In this document: positions 34,669 through 47,499 of the stretch, piece after piece
Numbering within the stretch: the first letter of the stretch is position 1
Layout: each line of letters opens with the position of its first letter
Assembly (NCBI GenBank): GCA_963719135.1
Contig: CAVRAZ010000003.1
Location: 186,001-250,000 of the forward strand
From: CAVRAZ01 sp963719135
GTDB taxonomy: Bacteria > Pseudomonadota > Gammaproteobacteria > DSM-19610
DNA: 64,000 nt
Direction of reading: 5' to 3'
Notes under the pieces: model-generated
Told to the model about the DNA's origin: nothing
The model's input: the letters and a program-made list of their open reading frames with translations, nothing else
Database searches by the model: none
Program-made: the position numbers and the translations under genes

Positions 34669-35697
34669 ATGGCCTTACAAGATAAGATCAACAAACTGCG
34701 CAAACACAGCTTGGCGCGCAATAAGTCGGCAGTCCCTGATGCGTACCAGGGTGTGACCAAGGAACGCATCAGCGACGTATTGCGCGAGATCGATCGCTAC
34801 ACCACTGACCAGCGCGATGCGGTGTTTGCGTTGCTCGATAATGTGAGCCCGAGCTTTTACAGTCTTCAACATAAGCACTTCCCGCCGGGCATCAAGTTCT
34901 GCGAAGGTGCGACAGTTGCGCATGTCGGCTGCCACTTCGGTATCTTACAGCGCGGCGAAGGCAAGTCCGATCGTGAAGGCCGTGACTACTGGCTCAAACC
35001 CTTGTGGGAGATCGGTGCCGTCGAAAAGGTTTTCTACGATAGAGCGCATGGCGAGTTCATTCCCGGCCATCCGGTAGCGAAGTCCCCCTACATCGCGTAT
35101 CGACTGGCGGACAGCTTCAAGGCGATCCTGACCGCGCCCGAGAAGAAATGGCGTGCGTTGCTGGGCGACTGGATCAAGGAAGACAAGATCAGGCGACGGC
35201 TGGAGTTACAGGCCAAGCTGGCCGAGGCCTCGCGTGCTCGGGTCGATACCAACCACTCCGACCTGATTCCCGCATGCTGTGATTACTATGTGCCGCACTT
35301 CCTGCCGGGCTATGAGGTGATCTATGTGGACGACTCGGACGGTGACCGCATCAGTGAACCCGAGCGGCAAAACCTCTACCGCGCCGGCATCAGCATTGGG
35401 TTGAAGGATGCCATGCCGGATGTGCTGCTGTGGCATCCGAAACCCGACCACCTGTGGGTGATCGAAGCGGTCACCAGTGACGGCGAAGTCGACAACCACA
35501 AGGTGGCGCAGATGACGGCGCTGGCCAAGCGCAGCGGGAAATCAGGCGTAGACTTTACCACCGCTTATAAAACCTGGAGCGCGGCGGCCAGTCGCCAGGG
35601 GAAATATAAGAACATCGCCCCTGGCACCTATGTCTGGATCCAGGAAGATCCCTCGAAGCATTACCTGGCGGAAGCCTTCGATGCGCGCCAGTTATGA
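34669..35697 (+). CDS. BsuBI/PstI-family type II restriction endonuclease
   Basis: A 342-residue endonuclease of the BsuBI/PstI family; known members cut CTGCAG. The N-terminal DNA-binding half contains SVSPSFYSLQ-like DNVSPSFYSLQHKHFPPGIK. The nuclease core is AMPDVLLWHPKPDHLWVIEA with P250-D251 and E266, followed by VTSDGEVDNHKV, the family signature, and GTYVWIQEDPSKHYLAEAFD at the end. An AAGGA site precedes the start. It is convergent with its cognate methylase, and the two stop codons overlap by 3 bp. The recognition site is inferred only from family. Confidence 0.9.
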   Translation: MALQDKINKLRKHSLARNKSAVPDAYQGVTKERISDVLREIDRYTTDQRDAVFALLDNVSPSFYSLQHKHFPPGIKFCEGATVAHVGCHFGILQRGEGKSDREGRDYWLKPLWEIGAVEKVFYDRAHGEFIPGHPVAKSPYIAYRLADSFKAILTAPEKKWRALLGDWIKEDKIRRRLELQAKLAEASRARVDTNHSDLIPACCDYYVPHFLPGYEVIYVDDSDGDRISEPERQNLYRAGISIGLKDAMPDVLLWHPKPDHLWVIEAVTSDGEVDNHKVAQMTALAKRSGKSGVDFTTAYKTWSAAASRQGKYKNIAPGTYVWIQEDPSKHYLAEAFDARQL

Positions 35698-37290
35698 AAA
35701 GAGCATGTCTTCAATGATGGCATCGATGCGTTCTTGTGTTGGCATCCTCGTGCGCAGCCGGTTACCCAATCGCTTTAGCTGCGCAACCGAAGGATAACGC
35801 AAGCTTCTTAAGTCGGTGGCATTGACCTGGGTGTGGCCGCTGAACTGCCGGAAATACTGATCCACCATCGTTGAGTTCAAAAACAACGCCAGCCCTTTGG
35901 CGACGTTGCGGGTCAGGCCGCTGCCGTTGACGTGGTAGTAGTTTAGGTGGTTCTCAAAACCCACCCGTTCGGCATCGATGCGCTGCGGATCATAAATCGC
36001 CGCCACGACACGGCGGCGTTCTTCCTTGGAGGAAAAGCGCTTGACCAGCACATACACGCCGCTCTCAACGAGCAGATCGGCGCTGGCGACGCTATCGTTG
36101 ATCGCGTTGGGCTTGCGGCTCTCGGGCTTGGGCCAGGCGACGAAGCCGTCCTCAAAATGCGTCGGGTAGATCAAGGGTGCCGTGTGCTTGCCCGGCTGCA
36201 TCCGCAAATCATCCTTGGCCCGAAAATCCACCACCCGCCCGGTAGACAGCTGTATCGCCAGGTCCGCCAGCGAACACGGCAAGGTGCACACCCGCAATGC
36301 CCGGTTGTCCTCGACCGCCTCGGTCGGGATATGGATAAACAAATCCGGGTCGTAGGGGTTGACGACCTCGCGCTGTTCAGCGGTGCGACGCTCAATGTTC
36401 GGATCGTTGGCGCAGGTGCTGGACGAGATCAGCACGCGCGCATCGGTGTTGGCCTTGACGGCATGAAAGATGATGTTCTCCTGCAGCACATCGTCACCCT
36501 TGAATGCCTTGTTGCGGGCATGAAATATGTGGATGTGCCGTAAGGTCATTGTCTTTAGCAGCAGCACCCGGAACGGCTTGAAGTACGGTCCGTTGCAGAA
36601 GCTGCGCGGTGTGATGGCGACCAGCTCACCGCCGTCTTCGAGCAGCTTGATCGTCAATGCGATAAAGGCGGTGTACAGGTTGCTGGTCTCGATATCGACA
36701 CCGCGAAGTAACTGGCGCGCCTTCGAGTCGCTGTTGATCTTGTGGTAGGGCGGGTTGAGGATCGCCCGGTTAAAGCGTGGCTGGATGCGTTCGGAGAACA
36801 GATCGCCGCGCAACATGGTGCTGGCCACTTCGATAAAGTCCCCGGCAAAGACCTTCCCTGAAAACGGTAGGCCGGCGTGCTGGCAGGTCCGCTTGCACAG
36901 TCCATGGGTCCGTTCCAGTTGCGCGATGAGCAGCGGTTCCAACTCATAGGCATTGGCAGTGATCGAATGCGGGTGGCGCTTGCGCGTGATACCTTCTTCC
37001 ACCAGCGCGGCGGTGAGTGAACCGACGCCCGCGCCGGCGTCCAAAAGATGGATATCCCCGTTCAGGTCATCGAACATCGAGGCCATCAACCGCGCCACGG
37101 GCGGCGGCGTCATAAACTGCCCGAGCTGGCCGCGCCGGCTGTTGTCCAGTGCGCCGTTCGCCGCCAATCGAATCGCTTCGACCTGATCGAGCAGTGCATC
37201 CGCCTTGTCGAGCTTGAGTGCCTTGGCGGTGGTGGTGTGTAGTGATGATGTTGGTTCCAACGTCAGTGTCTCTGTACTTTGTCTATTCAT
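35692..37290 (-). CDS. N6-adenine DNA methyltransferase of the BsuBI/PstI system (Eco57I-like)
   Basis: A 532-residue class I methyltransferase protecting the host from the convergent endonuclease. AdoMet motif I is LLDAGAGVGSLTAAL (D84), motif IV is NPPY at 179-182 in FNRAILNPPYHKINSDSKAR, and the region GQFMTPPPVARLMASMF is typical of gamma-type amino methyltransferases. The C-terminal ~250 residues form the target-recognition part. ATG 37290 (MNRQSTETLTLEP) is chosen; the longer frame upstream overlaps the symE remnant. Confidence 0.9.
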   Translation of the reverse strand: MNRQSTETLTLEPTSSLHTTTAKALKLDKADALLDQVEAIRLAANGALDNSRRGQLGQFMTPPPVARLMASMFDDLNGDIHLLDAGAGVGSLTAALVEEGITRKRHPHSITANAYELEPLLIAQLERTHGLCKRTCQHAGLPFSGKVFAGDFIEVASTMLRGDLFSERIQPRFNRAILNPPYHKINSDSKARQLLRGVDIETSNLYTAFIALTIKLLEDGGELVAITPRSFCNGPYFKPFRVLLLKTMTLRHIHIFHARNKAFKGDDVLQENIIFHAVKANTDARVLISSSTCANDPNIERRTAEQREVVNPYDPDLFIHIPTEAVEDNRALRVCTLPCSLADLAIQLSTGRVVDFRAKDDLRMQPGKHTAPLIYPTHFEDGFVAWPKPESRKPNAINDSVASADLLVESGVYVLVKRFSSKEERRRVVAAIYDPQRIDAERVGFENHLNYYHVNGSGLTRNVAKGLALFLNSTMVDQYFRQFSGHTQVNATDLRSLRYPSVAQLKRLGNRLRTRMPTQERIDAIIEDMLFS

Positions 37291-37301
37291 GGCATAGTCC
37301 C

Positions 37302-37579
37302 TTATGCGTGTTCCACCGGTGTATCCGGTGCATCCAGTGTTAATACCAGTCGTCCCCGCGACGCCTTCACCTATACGGTCGTGCCGATGGCAAAGCCTGC
37401 CTGCGCCAGCCAATACCCCTTGACGTGTAGACCCATGGTACAGGCTTCGGCTGGCGCTGATAGTTGTAATGTCCCGCGCGCACTTTGAGTGTCCGGACGG
37501 CCGGAAGGCGTTGCGTGGAATAGGTGGGTATGGGCTCCATGATCACCCACAGCTGCGGTATACAATGCGTGCCAGCCAT
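37302..37579 (-). pseudogene. SymE-like type I toxin remnant
   Basis: A SymE-family sequence, an AbrB-fold SOS-regulated toxin in E. coli that is controlled by the antisense RNA SymR. The N-terminus RTLKVRAGHYNYQRQPKPVP is in one frame. The signature HVKGYWLAQAGFAIGTTV is in the next frame, followed by an in-frame TAG and then VKASRGRLVLTLDAPDTPVEHA. So there is one frameshift (about 37435) and one amber codon. It lies 11 bp upstream of the methylase start, with a GGAG site. SymE genes commonly sit beside restriction-modification genes, as here. An antisense RNA was not identified. Confidence 0.65.
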
Positions 37580-37680
37580 GATCGACTCCTCATTAGTCGG
37601 TTGTGGTTAGCCTGTCGGGTGGGTAGCCATCTACATAGAACCAAGCGGTTAATCATAATATCAACAACCAATTGTTTGTA

Positions 37681-37756
37681 TGGAGCTGGCGAAGGGATTC
37701 GAACCCCCGACCGGCTGATTACAAATCAGCTGCTCTGCCAACTGAGCTACGCCAGC
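37681..37756 (-). tRNA. tRNA-Thr (UGU)
   Basis: A complete cloverleaf of 76 nt with encoded CCA. The acceptor starts GCTGGCG, the anticodon loop is TTTGTAA (TGT) between GCTGA and TCAGC, and the T arm is GGGGGTTCGAATCCC-like. Its 3' end faces the restriction-modification island, the position used by many integrases. Confidence 0.95.
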
Positions 37757-37807
37757 GATTGAGGCAAATCAAAGATCATTGTATGCATGCCGGCCGGGGC
37801 AGGCAAT

Positions 37808-38563
37808 TTATTCACAGCTCACCTGCTGCGCCGCGACATTCGGGTCCACTTTGAGCAACTGGCTCCAGACGGGGTTGATGAGCAGCGGATTGTCGCCGTC
37901 TTCGAGATCCAGCCAGTAGACCCTGCGGGTGCGGTAGCGCTGGTCGAGCATGGCCGGGTAACCCAGTTTGGCGATGCGGCCCCTGCGCACCTCGGCCGTG
38001 TCGCGCGTCGAGAAGATGCCCAGCGAAATCACATTGTCCTTGCCGATGAAATAGTCCTTCATGCCCTGGGAGTCCAGATCGCCGACGATCTTGCGCGCCT
38101 CGGCCGCGCTATTGGCGGGCAAATAGACCCAGTAGCCGGCGGGCGCCTGGATGTCGCCGTTGCGGATGCGCACTTCGTATTTTTCGCGGGTGAGCGTACG
38201 CGCCGCTCTTCGCGCGCCCCGCTCTTCGAAGTAGGGTCCGACGGTGCGGCACAACCTCGGCTTTTCGGGGACCGTCTCGGTTGCGGGCAGTTGCGCGGGA
38301 CTGTCGACGGGCGGCTCAGACGCAGCGGCGTCGCTACTGGCCAGCTTCGGCACCAGGGTGCCGGAAGGCGCCTTGCCGGTCGGGGCAGCGTCGGCCGGGA
38401 CATCGGCTCGCGATTTCTGACGCTCGGCCAGCAGTACCAGTTGGGTGGCGTTCGGCGGTTCGGGCGGCAGTCGCGGGGTCGAGTAGGGTCCGCTGCGCAC
38501 TTCGGGATACCAGACGAAGAACGCGACGTTCGCCAGTGTCAGCAGCAGGATCAGGTAACGCAT
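37808..38563 (-). CDS. SPOR-domain-containing protein
   Basis: A 251-residue membrane-anchored protein: the N-terminal helix MRYLILLLTLANVAFFVWY, a proline/alanine-rich periplasmic linker (~25-100), then a SPOR-like domain (YWVYLPANSAAEARKIVGDL, MKDYFIGKDNVISLGIFSTR). SPOR domains bind denuded peptidoglycan at the division site. Its start overlaps the coaX stop, giving a birA-coaX-SPOR operon as in other gammaproteobacteria. Confidence 0.85.
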   Translation of the reverse strand: MRYLILLLTLANVAFFVWYPEVRSGPYSTPRLPPEPPNATQLVLLAERQKSRADVPADAAPTGKAPSGTLVPKLASSDAAASEPPVDSPAQLPATETVPEKPRLCRTVGPYFEERGARRAARTLTREKYEVRIRNGDIQAPAGYWVYLPANSAAEARKIVGDLDSQGMKDYFIGKDNVISLGIFSTRDTAEVRRGRIAKLGYPAMLDQRYRTRRVYWLDLEDGDNPLLINPVWSQLLKVDPNVAAQQVSCE

Positions 38564-39309
38564 GCCGTCTCCCGCACATGAACCGCCAGGCCGTGCAGCA
38601 CGAGATCCGGCTGGTGGTCCGGCGGGCTGGCGAGCAGCGGCAGGATGCGTTGGGCGTCGCCGCCGGTAATCACGCGCCGGGCCGCACGGCCGAGTTCGTG
38701 CCCGAGATCGGAATAGACGCGGTCGATCAGCGCCACCAGCGTGTACAGCGCGCCGCCATGCACGGCGGTTTCGGTATCGCGCGCCAGCAGCGAAACTTCA
38801 CCGGACGGCGCGTTCTCGAACTTCACACCGGCGGTTCGGGTGGTGAGCGCGCGTTCCATCATGTCCAGTCCCGGCACGATCAGGCCGCCGAGATGATGTC
38901 CTGCGGCATCGATCGCGTCGATAGTCACCGCGCTGCCGCAGTCGACCAGGCACACCGGGGTGGTGTAGAGATCGTGCGCGGCGAGGAGCGCCGCCCACCG
39001 GTCAGCGCCGAGCCGCTCGGGTTGAATGTAGGCATTGGTGACGCCGCAGGCCGCCGCGGACGACACCATGAATTCACAGTCGATACGCCAGGTGCGCTTG
39101 ACCCACGTGCGTATCGATTTGTTGAAAGTGGCGCCGGCGACGCTGACGATGACGACGCGCTCGGGCGCATCCATCGCGAGCCACGCTGCGGGCACGAGGT
39201 CCTTGAACGTCTTGTTTTCCCGCATCAGCGGTTCGCCGGTTTCCAGCACGTCGTCCACTGAGCGCGCCCACTTGATCCGGGAGTTTCCTATATCCAGCAA
39301 CAGATTCAT
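38551..39309 (-). CDS. coaX: Type III pantothenate kinase
   Basis: CoaX phosphorylates pantothenate in the first step of coenzyme A synthesis. The ASKHA-fold motifs are present: phosphate-1 LLLDIGNSRIKWA, ERLGADRWAALLAAHDLY, the catalytic region VCLVDCGSAVTIDAID and GGLIVPGLDMMERAL, and RRVITGGDAQRILPLL at the end. The start overlaps the birA stop by 4 bp (ATGA), so the two are translationally coupled. Confidence 0.95.
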   Translation of the reverse strand: MNLLLDIGNSRIKWARSVDDVLETGEPLMRENKTFKDLVPAAWLAMDAPERVVIVSVAGATFNKSIRTWVKRTWRIDCEFMVSSAAACGVTNAYIQPERLGADRWAALLAAHDLYTTPVCLVDCGSAVTIDAIDAAGHHLGGLIVPGLDMMERALTTRTAGVKFENAPSGEVSLLARDTETAVHGGALYTLVALIDRVYSDLGHELGRAARRVITGGDAQRILPLLASPPDHQPDLVLHGLAVHVRETACVT

Positions 39310-40283
39310 GAAGCGATACGCAGGCTGACTTCACCCGAATGATAATGGATCAGGGTGCCCCGGTGTTCGACTTTCAACGCGCCGCGTTCGTCGACGCCGC
39401 GGGCGGTACCGGAGATGACACCGGCGGCGGTGTGCAAGTCGATATCGCGGCCGGCGACCTGATCGAAACGTTGCCAGTCGTCGAGAAAGGGCGCGAGCCC
39501 CTGAGCTGAAAACACGGTGACCGCATCGAGCAGCCGGTCGAGCGCCAATGCCGCCAGCCGGTTGCGCGACACCTGCACGCCGTGCGAATGCAGATCGGTC
39601 CAGGGCTGATCGATCTGGTCGACGGCATGACGCGGCATGCGCACGTTGAGACCGACGCCGACAATCACGTTCAGCGCACCGTCCATCTCGCCGGCGATTT
39701 CGATCAGGATGCCCGCGAGTTTGCGCCCCTCGAGCAGGATGTCGTTGGGCCATTTCAGACCGGCGCCGGACACACCCGCGTCGTGCAGCGCGTGCATCAA
39801 CCCGACGCCGACGGCCAGGCTGAGTCCGTCCAGCGCGCCGCCGGTGGTCTCGGCGCGATAGGCCACCGAACCGTAGAGGTTGGCGCCGTAGGGCGAGACC
39901 CAGGAACGGCCGCGCCGGCCACGACCGGCGCTCTGGCGTTCGGCGAAGCAGACATTGAAACGCCCGGATCGGCTGGGCAGCGGCTGGCGTTTGAGGTGAT
40001 CGCTGGTGGAGTCCAGCTCGAGGTGGACATCCAGGGCGGCGACGCTGTTCCTGGCCGACGGATTCATCGCCGCGAGAATCCGTCCGGCATCGAGCAGCTC
40101 GAGCGGTTCGGGCAGACGGTAACCCTTGCCGCGCACGGCCTGTACATCGAGACCGCGCTGCGACAGCGCGCGAACATGCTTCCACACAGCGGCGCGCGTC
40201 AACGCCAGGCGCTCGCCCAGGTCCTGGCCCGAATGAAAACGCCCGTCGGCAAGGATCTCGAGAATCTGCTCGCGAATCGGCAT
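39306..40283 (-). CDS. birA: Bifunctional biotin-[acetyl-CoA-carboxylase] ligase/biotin repressor
   Basis: A 325-residue BirA. The N-terminal winged helix (MPIREQILEILADGRFHSGQ, LALTRAAVWKHVRALS) represses biotin genes. The ligase core has the biotinyl-AMP loop ERQSAGRGRRGRSWVSP, the GLKWPNDILLEGRKLAGILI signature and a C-terminal SH3-like domain (GVISGTARGVDERGALKVEH). The ATG at 40283 fits family length; the upstream extension to 40328 is rejected. Confidence 0.95.
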   Translation of the reverse strand: MPIREQILEILADGRFHSGQDLGERLALTRAAVWKHVRALSQRGLDVQAVRGKGYRLPEPLELLDAGRILAAMNPSARNSVAALDVHLELDSTSDHLKRQPLPSRSGRFNVCFAERQSAGRGRRGRSWVSPYGANLYGSVAYRAETTGGALDGLSLAVGVGLMHALHDAGVSGAGLKWPNDILLEGRKLAGILIEIAGEMDGALNVIVGVGLNVRMPRHAVDQIDQPWTDLHSHGVQVSRNRLAALALDRLLDAVTVFSAQGLAPFLDDWQRFDQVAGRDIDLHTAAGVISGTARGVDERGALKVEHRGTLIHYHSGEVSLRIAS

Positions 40284-40381
40284 GGAACGCAGTGTACCAC
40301 AGACACCGGATTTTCCCCGTTGTTTCATGCCGTTAGAGTTGCCGGGTTTGGAGGCGCCAGAATACTTGAACTGCGCGCAAA

Positions 40382-40418
40382 CAAAAACCCCCGCAGTCGA
40401 ATCCGACCGCGGGGGTTC
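40382..40418 (-). terminator. Rho-independent terminator of the rRNA operon
   Basis: On the minus strand ACCCCCGCGGTC pairs with GACTGCGGGGGT around a short loop, followed by a T tract. It starts about 10 bp after the 5S gene. Confidence 0.85.
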
Positions 40419-40426
40419 GAATAGGA

Positions 40427-40544
40427 GCCTGGCAGTGTCCTACTTTCACATGGGGAAACCCCACACTATCATCGGCGCTGAGCGGTTTCACTTCCGAGTT
40501 CGGGATGGGATCGGGTGGTTCACACTCGCTATTGCCGCCAGGCA
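40427..40544 (-). rRNA. 5S ribosomal RNA
   Basis: About 118 nt beginning TGCCTGGCGGC and ending CACTGCCAGGC, the complementary closing stem of 5S rRNA. It includes the CCCGATCCCATCCCGAACTC segment. It is last in the rRNA operon. The exact ends are judged from the closing helix. Confidence 0.93.
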
Positions 40545-40550
40545 AACTGG

Positions 40551-40643
40551 TTAAGAAATGGGGTCGGAGTCGATTTTTCCCCAACCGCCACTCTTCGAAA
40601 ATGGAATCAAGTCGGAAAAATCGACTCCGACCCCATTTTTTAA
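40551..40643. repeat. MITE-like inverted repeat in the 23S-5S spacer
   Basis: Perfect 25-bp arms containing ATGGGGTCGGAGTCGATTTT lie at 40556-40580 and 40614-40638, extending to 30 bp with one mismatch, around a 33-bp centre. The motif GGGGTCGGAGTCGA is of the REP/MITE type that I associate with IS200-like or RAYT-mobilised repeats. In the precursor rRNA it forms a long hairpin between 23S and 5S. Confidence 0.8.
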
Positions 40644-40708
40644 TTCTGGAAAGATGTATGGCGCGGGTTGTTGCATTTGACCAAACCCAAAATGCTTGGG
40701 TGTTATAT

Positions 40709-43584
<2,876 letters not shown>

Positions 43585-43883
43585 ATATAACCCCAAACAA
43601 TCTGGGTCCGAAGCACGCTTCGTCGACAGATCCACCGGCGGACGCCGGCGGGGTCTATGGAAATGCTGATTCAAATGCAACATACCCTGATTACATCCTG
43701 AGAACTCAATGGATGTAATCAATAGAGATCAATCTGAGATAAATTGATCTCTGCGCCTTTACATCTTTCCAATTTGTTAAAGAGCCGGACGACGCTTGGT
43801 CGCCCGCGTGCCTTAAAAAAGCCAGTAAAGACCGCCCTTCGCAAAAGACTTTCTTTACTGACTTCCGGTTTCGGTTGTCTTGC
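43585..43883 (-). promoter_or_regulatory. 16S-23S spacer segment with boxA antitermination site
   Basis: The 299 bp between tRNA-Ala and 23S carries GGCTCTTTAACAAATT at 43771-43786 on the minus strand, a near-consensus boxA that recruits the Nus antitermination complex. GAGATCAATTTATCTC-like short inverted repeats near 43725-43752 probably belong to the 23S processing stem. Confidence 0.7.
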
Positions 43884-43959
43884 TGGTGGAGCCAGTCGGG
43901 ATCGAACCGACGACCCCCTGCTTGCAAAGCAGGTGCTCTCCCAGCTGAGCTATGGCCCC
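43884..43959 (-). tRNA. tRNA-Ala (UGC)
   Basis: A 76-nt cloverleaf with encoded CCA: GGGGCCATAGCTCAGCTGGG at the 5' end, anticodon stem-loop CCTGCTTTGCAAGCAGG (TGC), T arm GTCGGTTCGATCCCGAC. It lies in the 16S-23S spacer, as in most gammaproteobacterial operons. Confidence 0.96.
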
Positions 43960-44012
43960 GAAGGTTCTATCCTGTACGGATCAAGGCCCTGATACAGAAG
44001 TTGCGCTGAATT

Positions 44013-44089
<77 letters not shown>

Positions 44090-44184
44090 AAGGTCGGCAC
44101 CCCTAATGTGTACAGTGCCTATGGACAACCGGATCAGATAATTTGTGAGGATGCTCACGCCGGCATTTGCGCGGCTTTTCTCTT

Positions 44185-45684
<1,500 letters not shown>

Positions 45685-45955
45685 ATCACATTAGTCGCTT
45701 GAGGCGACAAATCTTGGCTCGATGTTTCGCAAAGCTCGGAATTTATTGAGTTTGCTTACATCGAAATGTTGCTTGAGCTGCGCAACTGACTCGACGTAAG
45801 CACCCACACAAATTATCTGATCTAAACTGTTAATGAACTCGCGGGCGCTAGGGCCAGCGAAGACTGATAAGTATGACTGATCGTACTTTCAACGTCAACA
45901 GGTTGCGACGTTCAGGTTGCCGCCTTGACTGCTTCAACCGGCGACGAAGGCGCGC
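45685..45955 (-). promoter_or_regulatory. rRNA operon leader
   Basis: The transcribed leader between the P1 promoter and 16S, about 270 bp, without a gene. A GTCGCTTGAGGCGAC hairpin lies just upstream of the mature 16S 5' end (45694-45708) and may be part of the processing stem. A leader boxA was not clearly seen. Confidence 0.55.
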
Positions 45956-45983
45956 ATTATACAGGCGGCCCGAAGGGCGTCAA
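45956..45983 (-). promoter_or_regulatory. rRNA P1 promoter
   Basis: On the minus strand TTGACG (-35, 45978-45983) and TATAAT (-10, 45956-45961) are spaced by 16 bp. An AT-rich UP-like element (CAAAAAGTTAAAATATG) lies upstream. The discriminator after the -10 is GC-rich (GCGCGCC), as in growth-rate and ppGpp-controlled rRNA promoters. Confidence 0.88.
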
Positions 45984-46059
45984 CAGCATATTTTAACTTT
46001 TTGTGAACACCCTGGCGCGCGCCGGCACAGGGCGCTTTCACCCGGCAAAACAAGCGGTG

Positions 46060-47256
46060 TCAGCCCAATACCACGCGTGCGAACCGGCGCTTTCCGACCT
46101 GAAACACGCACGCGTCGCCGGCCTTGAAACGCAGCCCCGGGTCCTCGACGCGCTCACCGTCCATGCGCACCGCGCCCTGTTTCAGCATGCGCAGGGATTC
46201 CGACGTGCTGGACGTCAGGCCGGCGTCGCGCAGCAGGTTGGCGATCGCCACGCCGTCGGCGCTGGCGGGCATCCTGACTTCGGGGATGTCGTCGGGCATC
46301 TGGCCCTTCTGGAAGCGCTCGATGAACGCCCGCTGAGCCCGCTCGGCGTCGGCCGCGCCGTGGAACCGACCGACGATTTCGCGCCCCAGTTCGAATTTGA
46401 CATCGCGCGGGTTGCGGCCGTCCCGGACCGCTTGGCGCAGGCCCGCGATATCGTCCATCGAACGGAAACTCAACAGCTCGAAATAGCGCCACATCAGATT
46501 GTCGGAAATGGACATCAGCTTGCCGAACATCTCCTCGGGCGCATCGGCGATGCCGATGTAGTTGCCCAGCGACTTGGACATCTTCTGGACGCCGTCCAAT
46601 CCCTCCAGGATCGGCATGGTCAACACGACCTGCGGCTTCTGGCCGTAGGTTTCCTGCAACTGGCGCCCGACCAGCAGATTGAATTTCTGGTCGGTGCCGC
46701 CCAGCTCAACATCGGCCTTGAGAACGACCGAGTCGTATCCCTGCACCAAGGGGTAGAGAAACTCATGAATGGCGATCGACTGACCCGCGCCGTAGCGCTT
46801 GCTGAAGTCGTCGCGCTCCAGCATCCGGGCTACCGTGTGCCTGGCGGCGAGCTGGATCAGTTCGGCGGCGTTCATGTCGCCCATCCAGCTCGAGTTGAAC
46901 ATCACCAAGGTCTTTTCAGGGTCGAGTATCTTGAAAATCTGCTGTTCGTAGGTGCGAGCGTTCTCGATGACCTCGTCACGCGTCAACGGCTTGCGGGTGA
47001 CGTTCTTGCCCGTGGGGTCGCCGATCATCCCAGTGAAATCGCCGATCAGGAAGATCGCCTCGTGGCCCAGCTCCTGGAATTGCCGGAGTTTGTTCAGCAG
47101 TACCGTGTGGCCAAGGTGCAGGTCCGGCGCGGTGGGGTCGAACCCAGCCTTGACGCGCAGCGGCCGGCCCAGCGCGAACTTCTCGGCCAGCTCGGCCTCG
47201 ACCAGAATTTCCTCCGCCCCCCGCCTGATTTCCTCGAGCGCCATCGCTTGGCCCAT
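46060..47256 (-). CDS. tyrS: Tyrosyl-tRNA synthetase
   Basis: A class I aminoacyl-tRNA synthetase of 398 residues that charges tRNA-Tyr. The HIGH-type motif is DLHLGHTVLLNKLRQF, the KMSKS loop is GVQKMSKSLGNYIG, and the tyrosine pocket shows ELGGTDQKFNLLVGRQL. A C-terminal S4 domain (SESLRMLKQGAVRMDGERVE) binds RNA. This is the TyrZ-like subfamily with HLGH/KMSKS. ATG 47256 is chosen; GTG 47262 and ATG 47241 are alternatives. It lies directly upstream of the rRNA promoter. Confidence 0.95.
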   Translation of the reverse strand: MGQAMALEEIRRGAEEILVEAELAEKFALGRPLRVKAGFDPTAPDLHLGHTVLLNKLRQFQELGHEAIFLIGDFTGMIGDPTGKNVTRKPLTRDEVIENARTYEQQIFKILDPEKTLVMFNSSWMGDMNAAELIQLAARHTVARMLERDDFSKRYGAGQSIAIHEFLYPLVQGYDSVVLKADVELGGTDQKFNLLVGRQLQETYGQKPQVVLTMPILEGLDGVQKMSKSLGNYIGIADAPEEMFGKLMSISDNLMWRYFELLSFRSMDDIAGLRQAVRDGRNPRDVKFELGREIVGRFHGAADAERAQRAFIERFQKGQMPDDIPEVRMPASADGVAIANLLRDAGLTSSTSESLRMLKQGAVRMDGERVEDPGLRFKAGDACVFQVGKRRFARVVLG

Positions 47257-47499
47257 GGTCACCGCACCCCCGGAATGTTGTCGCCCGACCGAAAACCGGC
47301 AAGACTAGCACAACCGGGACGCCGTTGGGGTCCAATAGTGTCAGAAATCCGCCCTTTTGCCGCTATATGGGGCCTGTTTGTCCGACCCTGTCCTCATCGC
47401 GGTGCGTCGGAAAGCCCGAAATGGGCCCAGGTGAAAATCCTTGTTGACCGGAAAGGCCAGTATCAGTAACTTTCACAAATCGATTTATAAGGAAATTCC

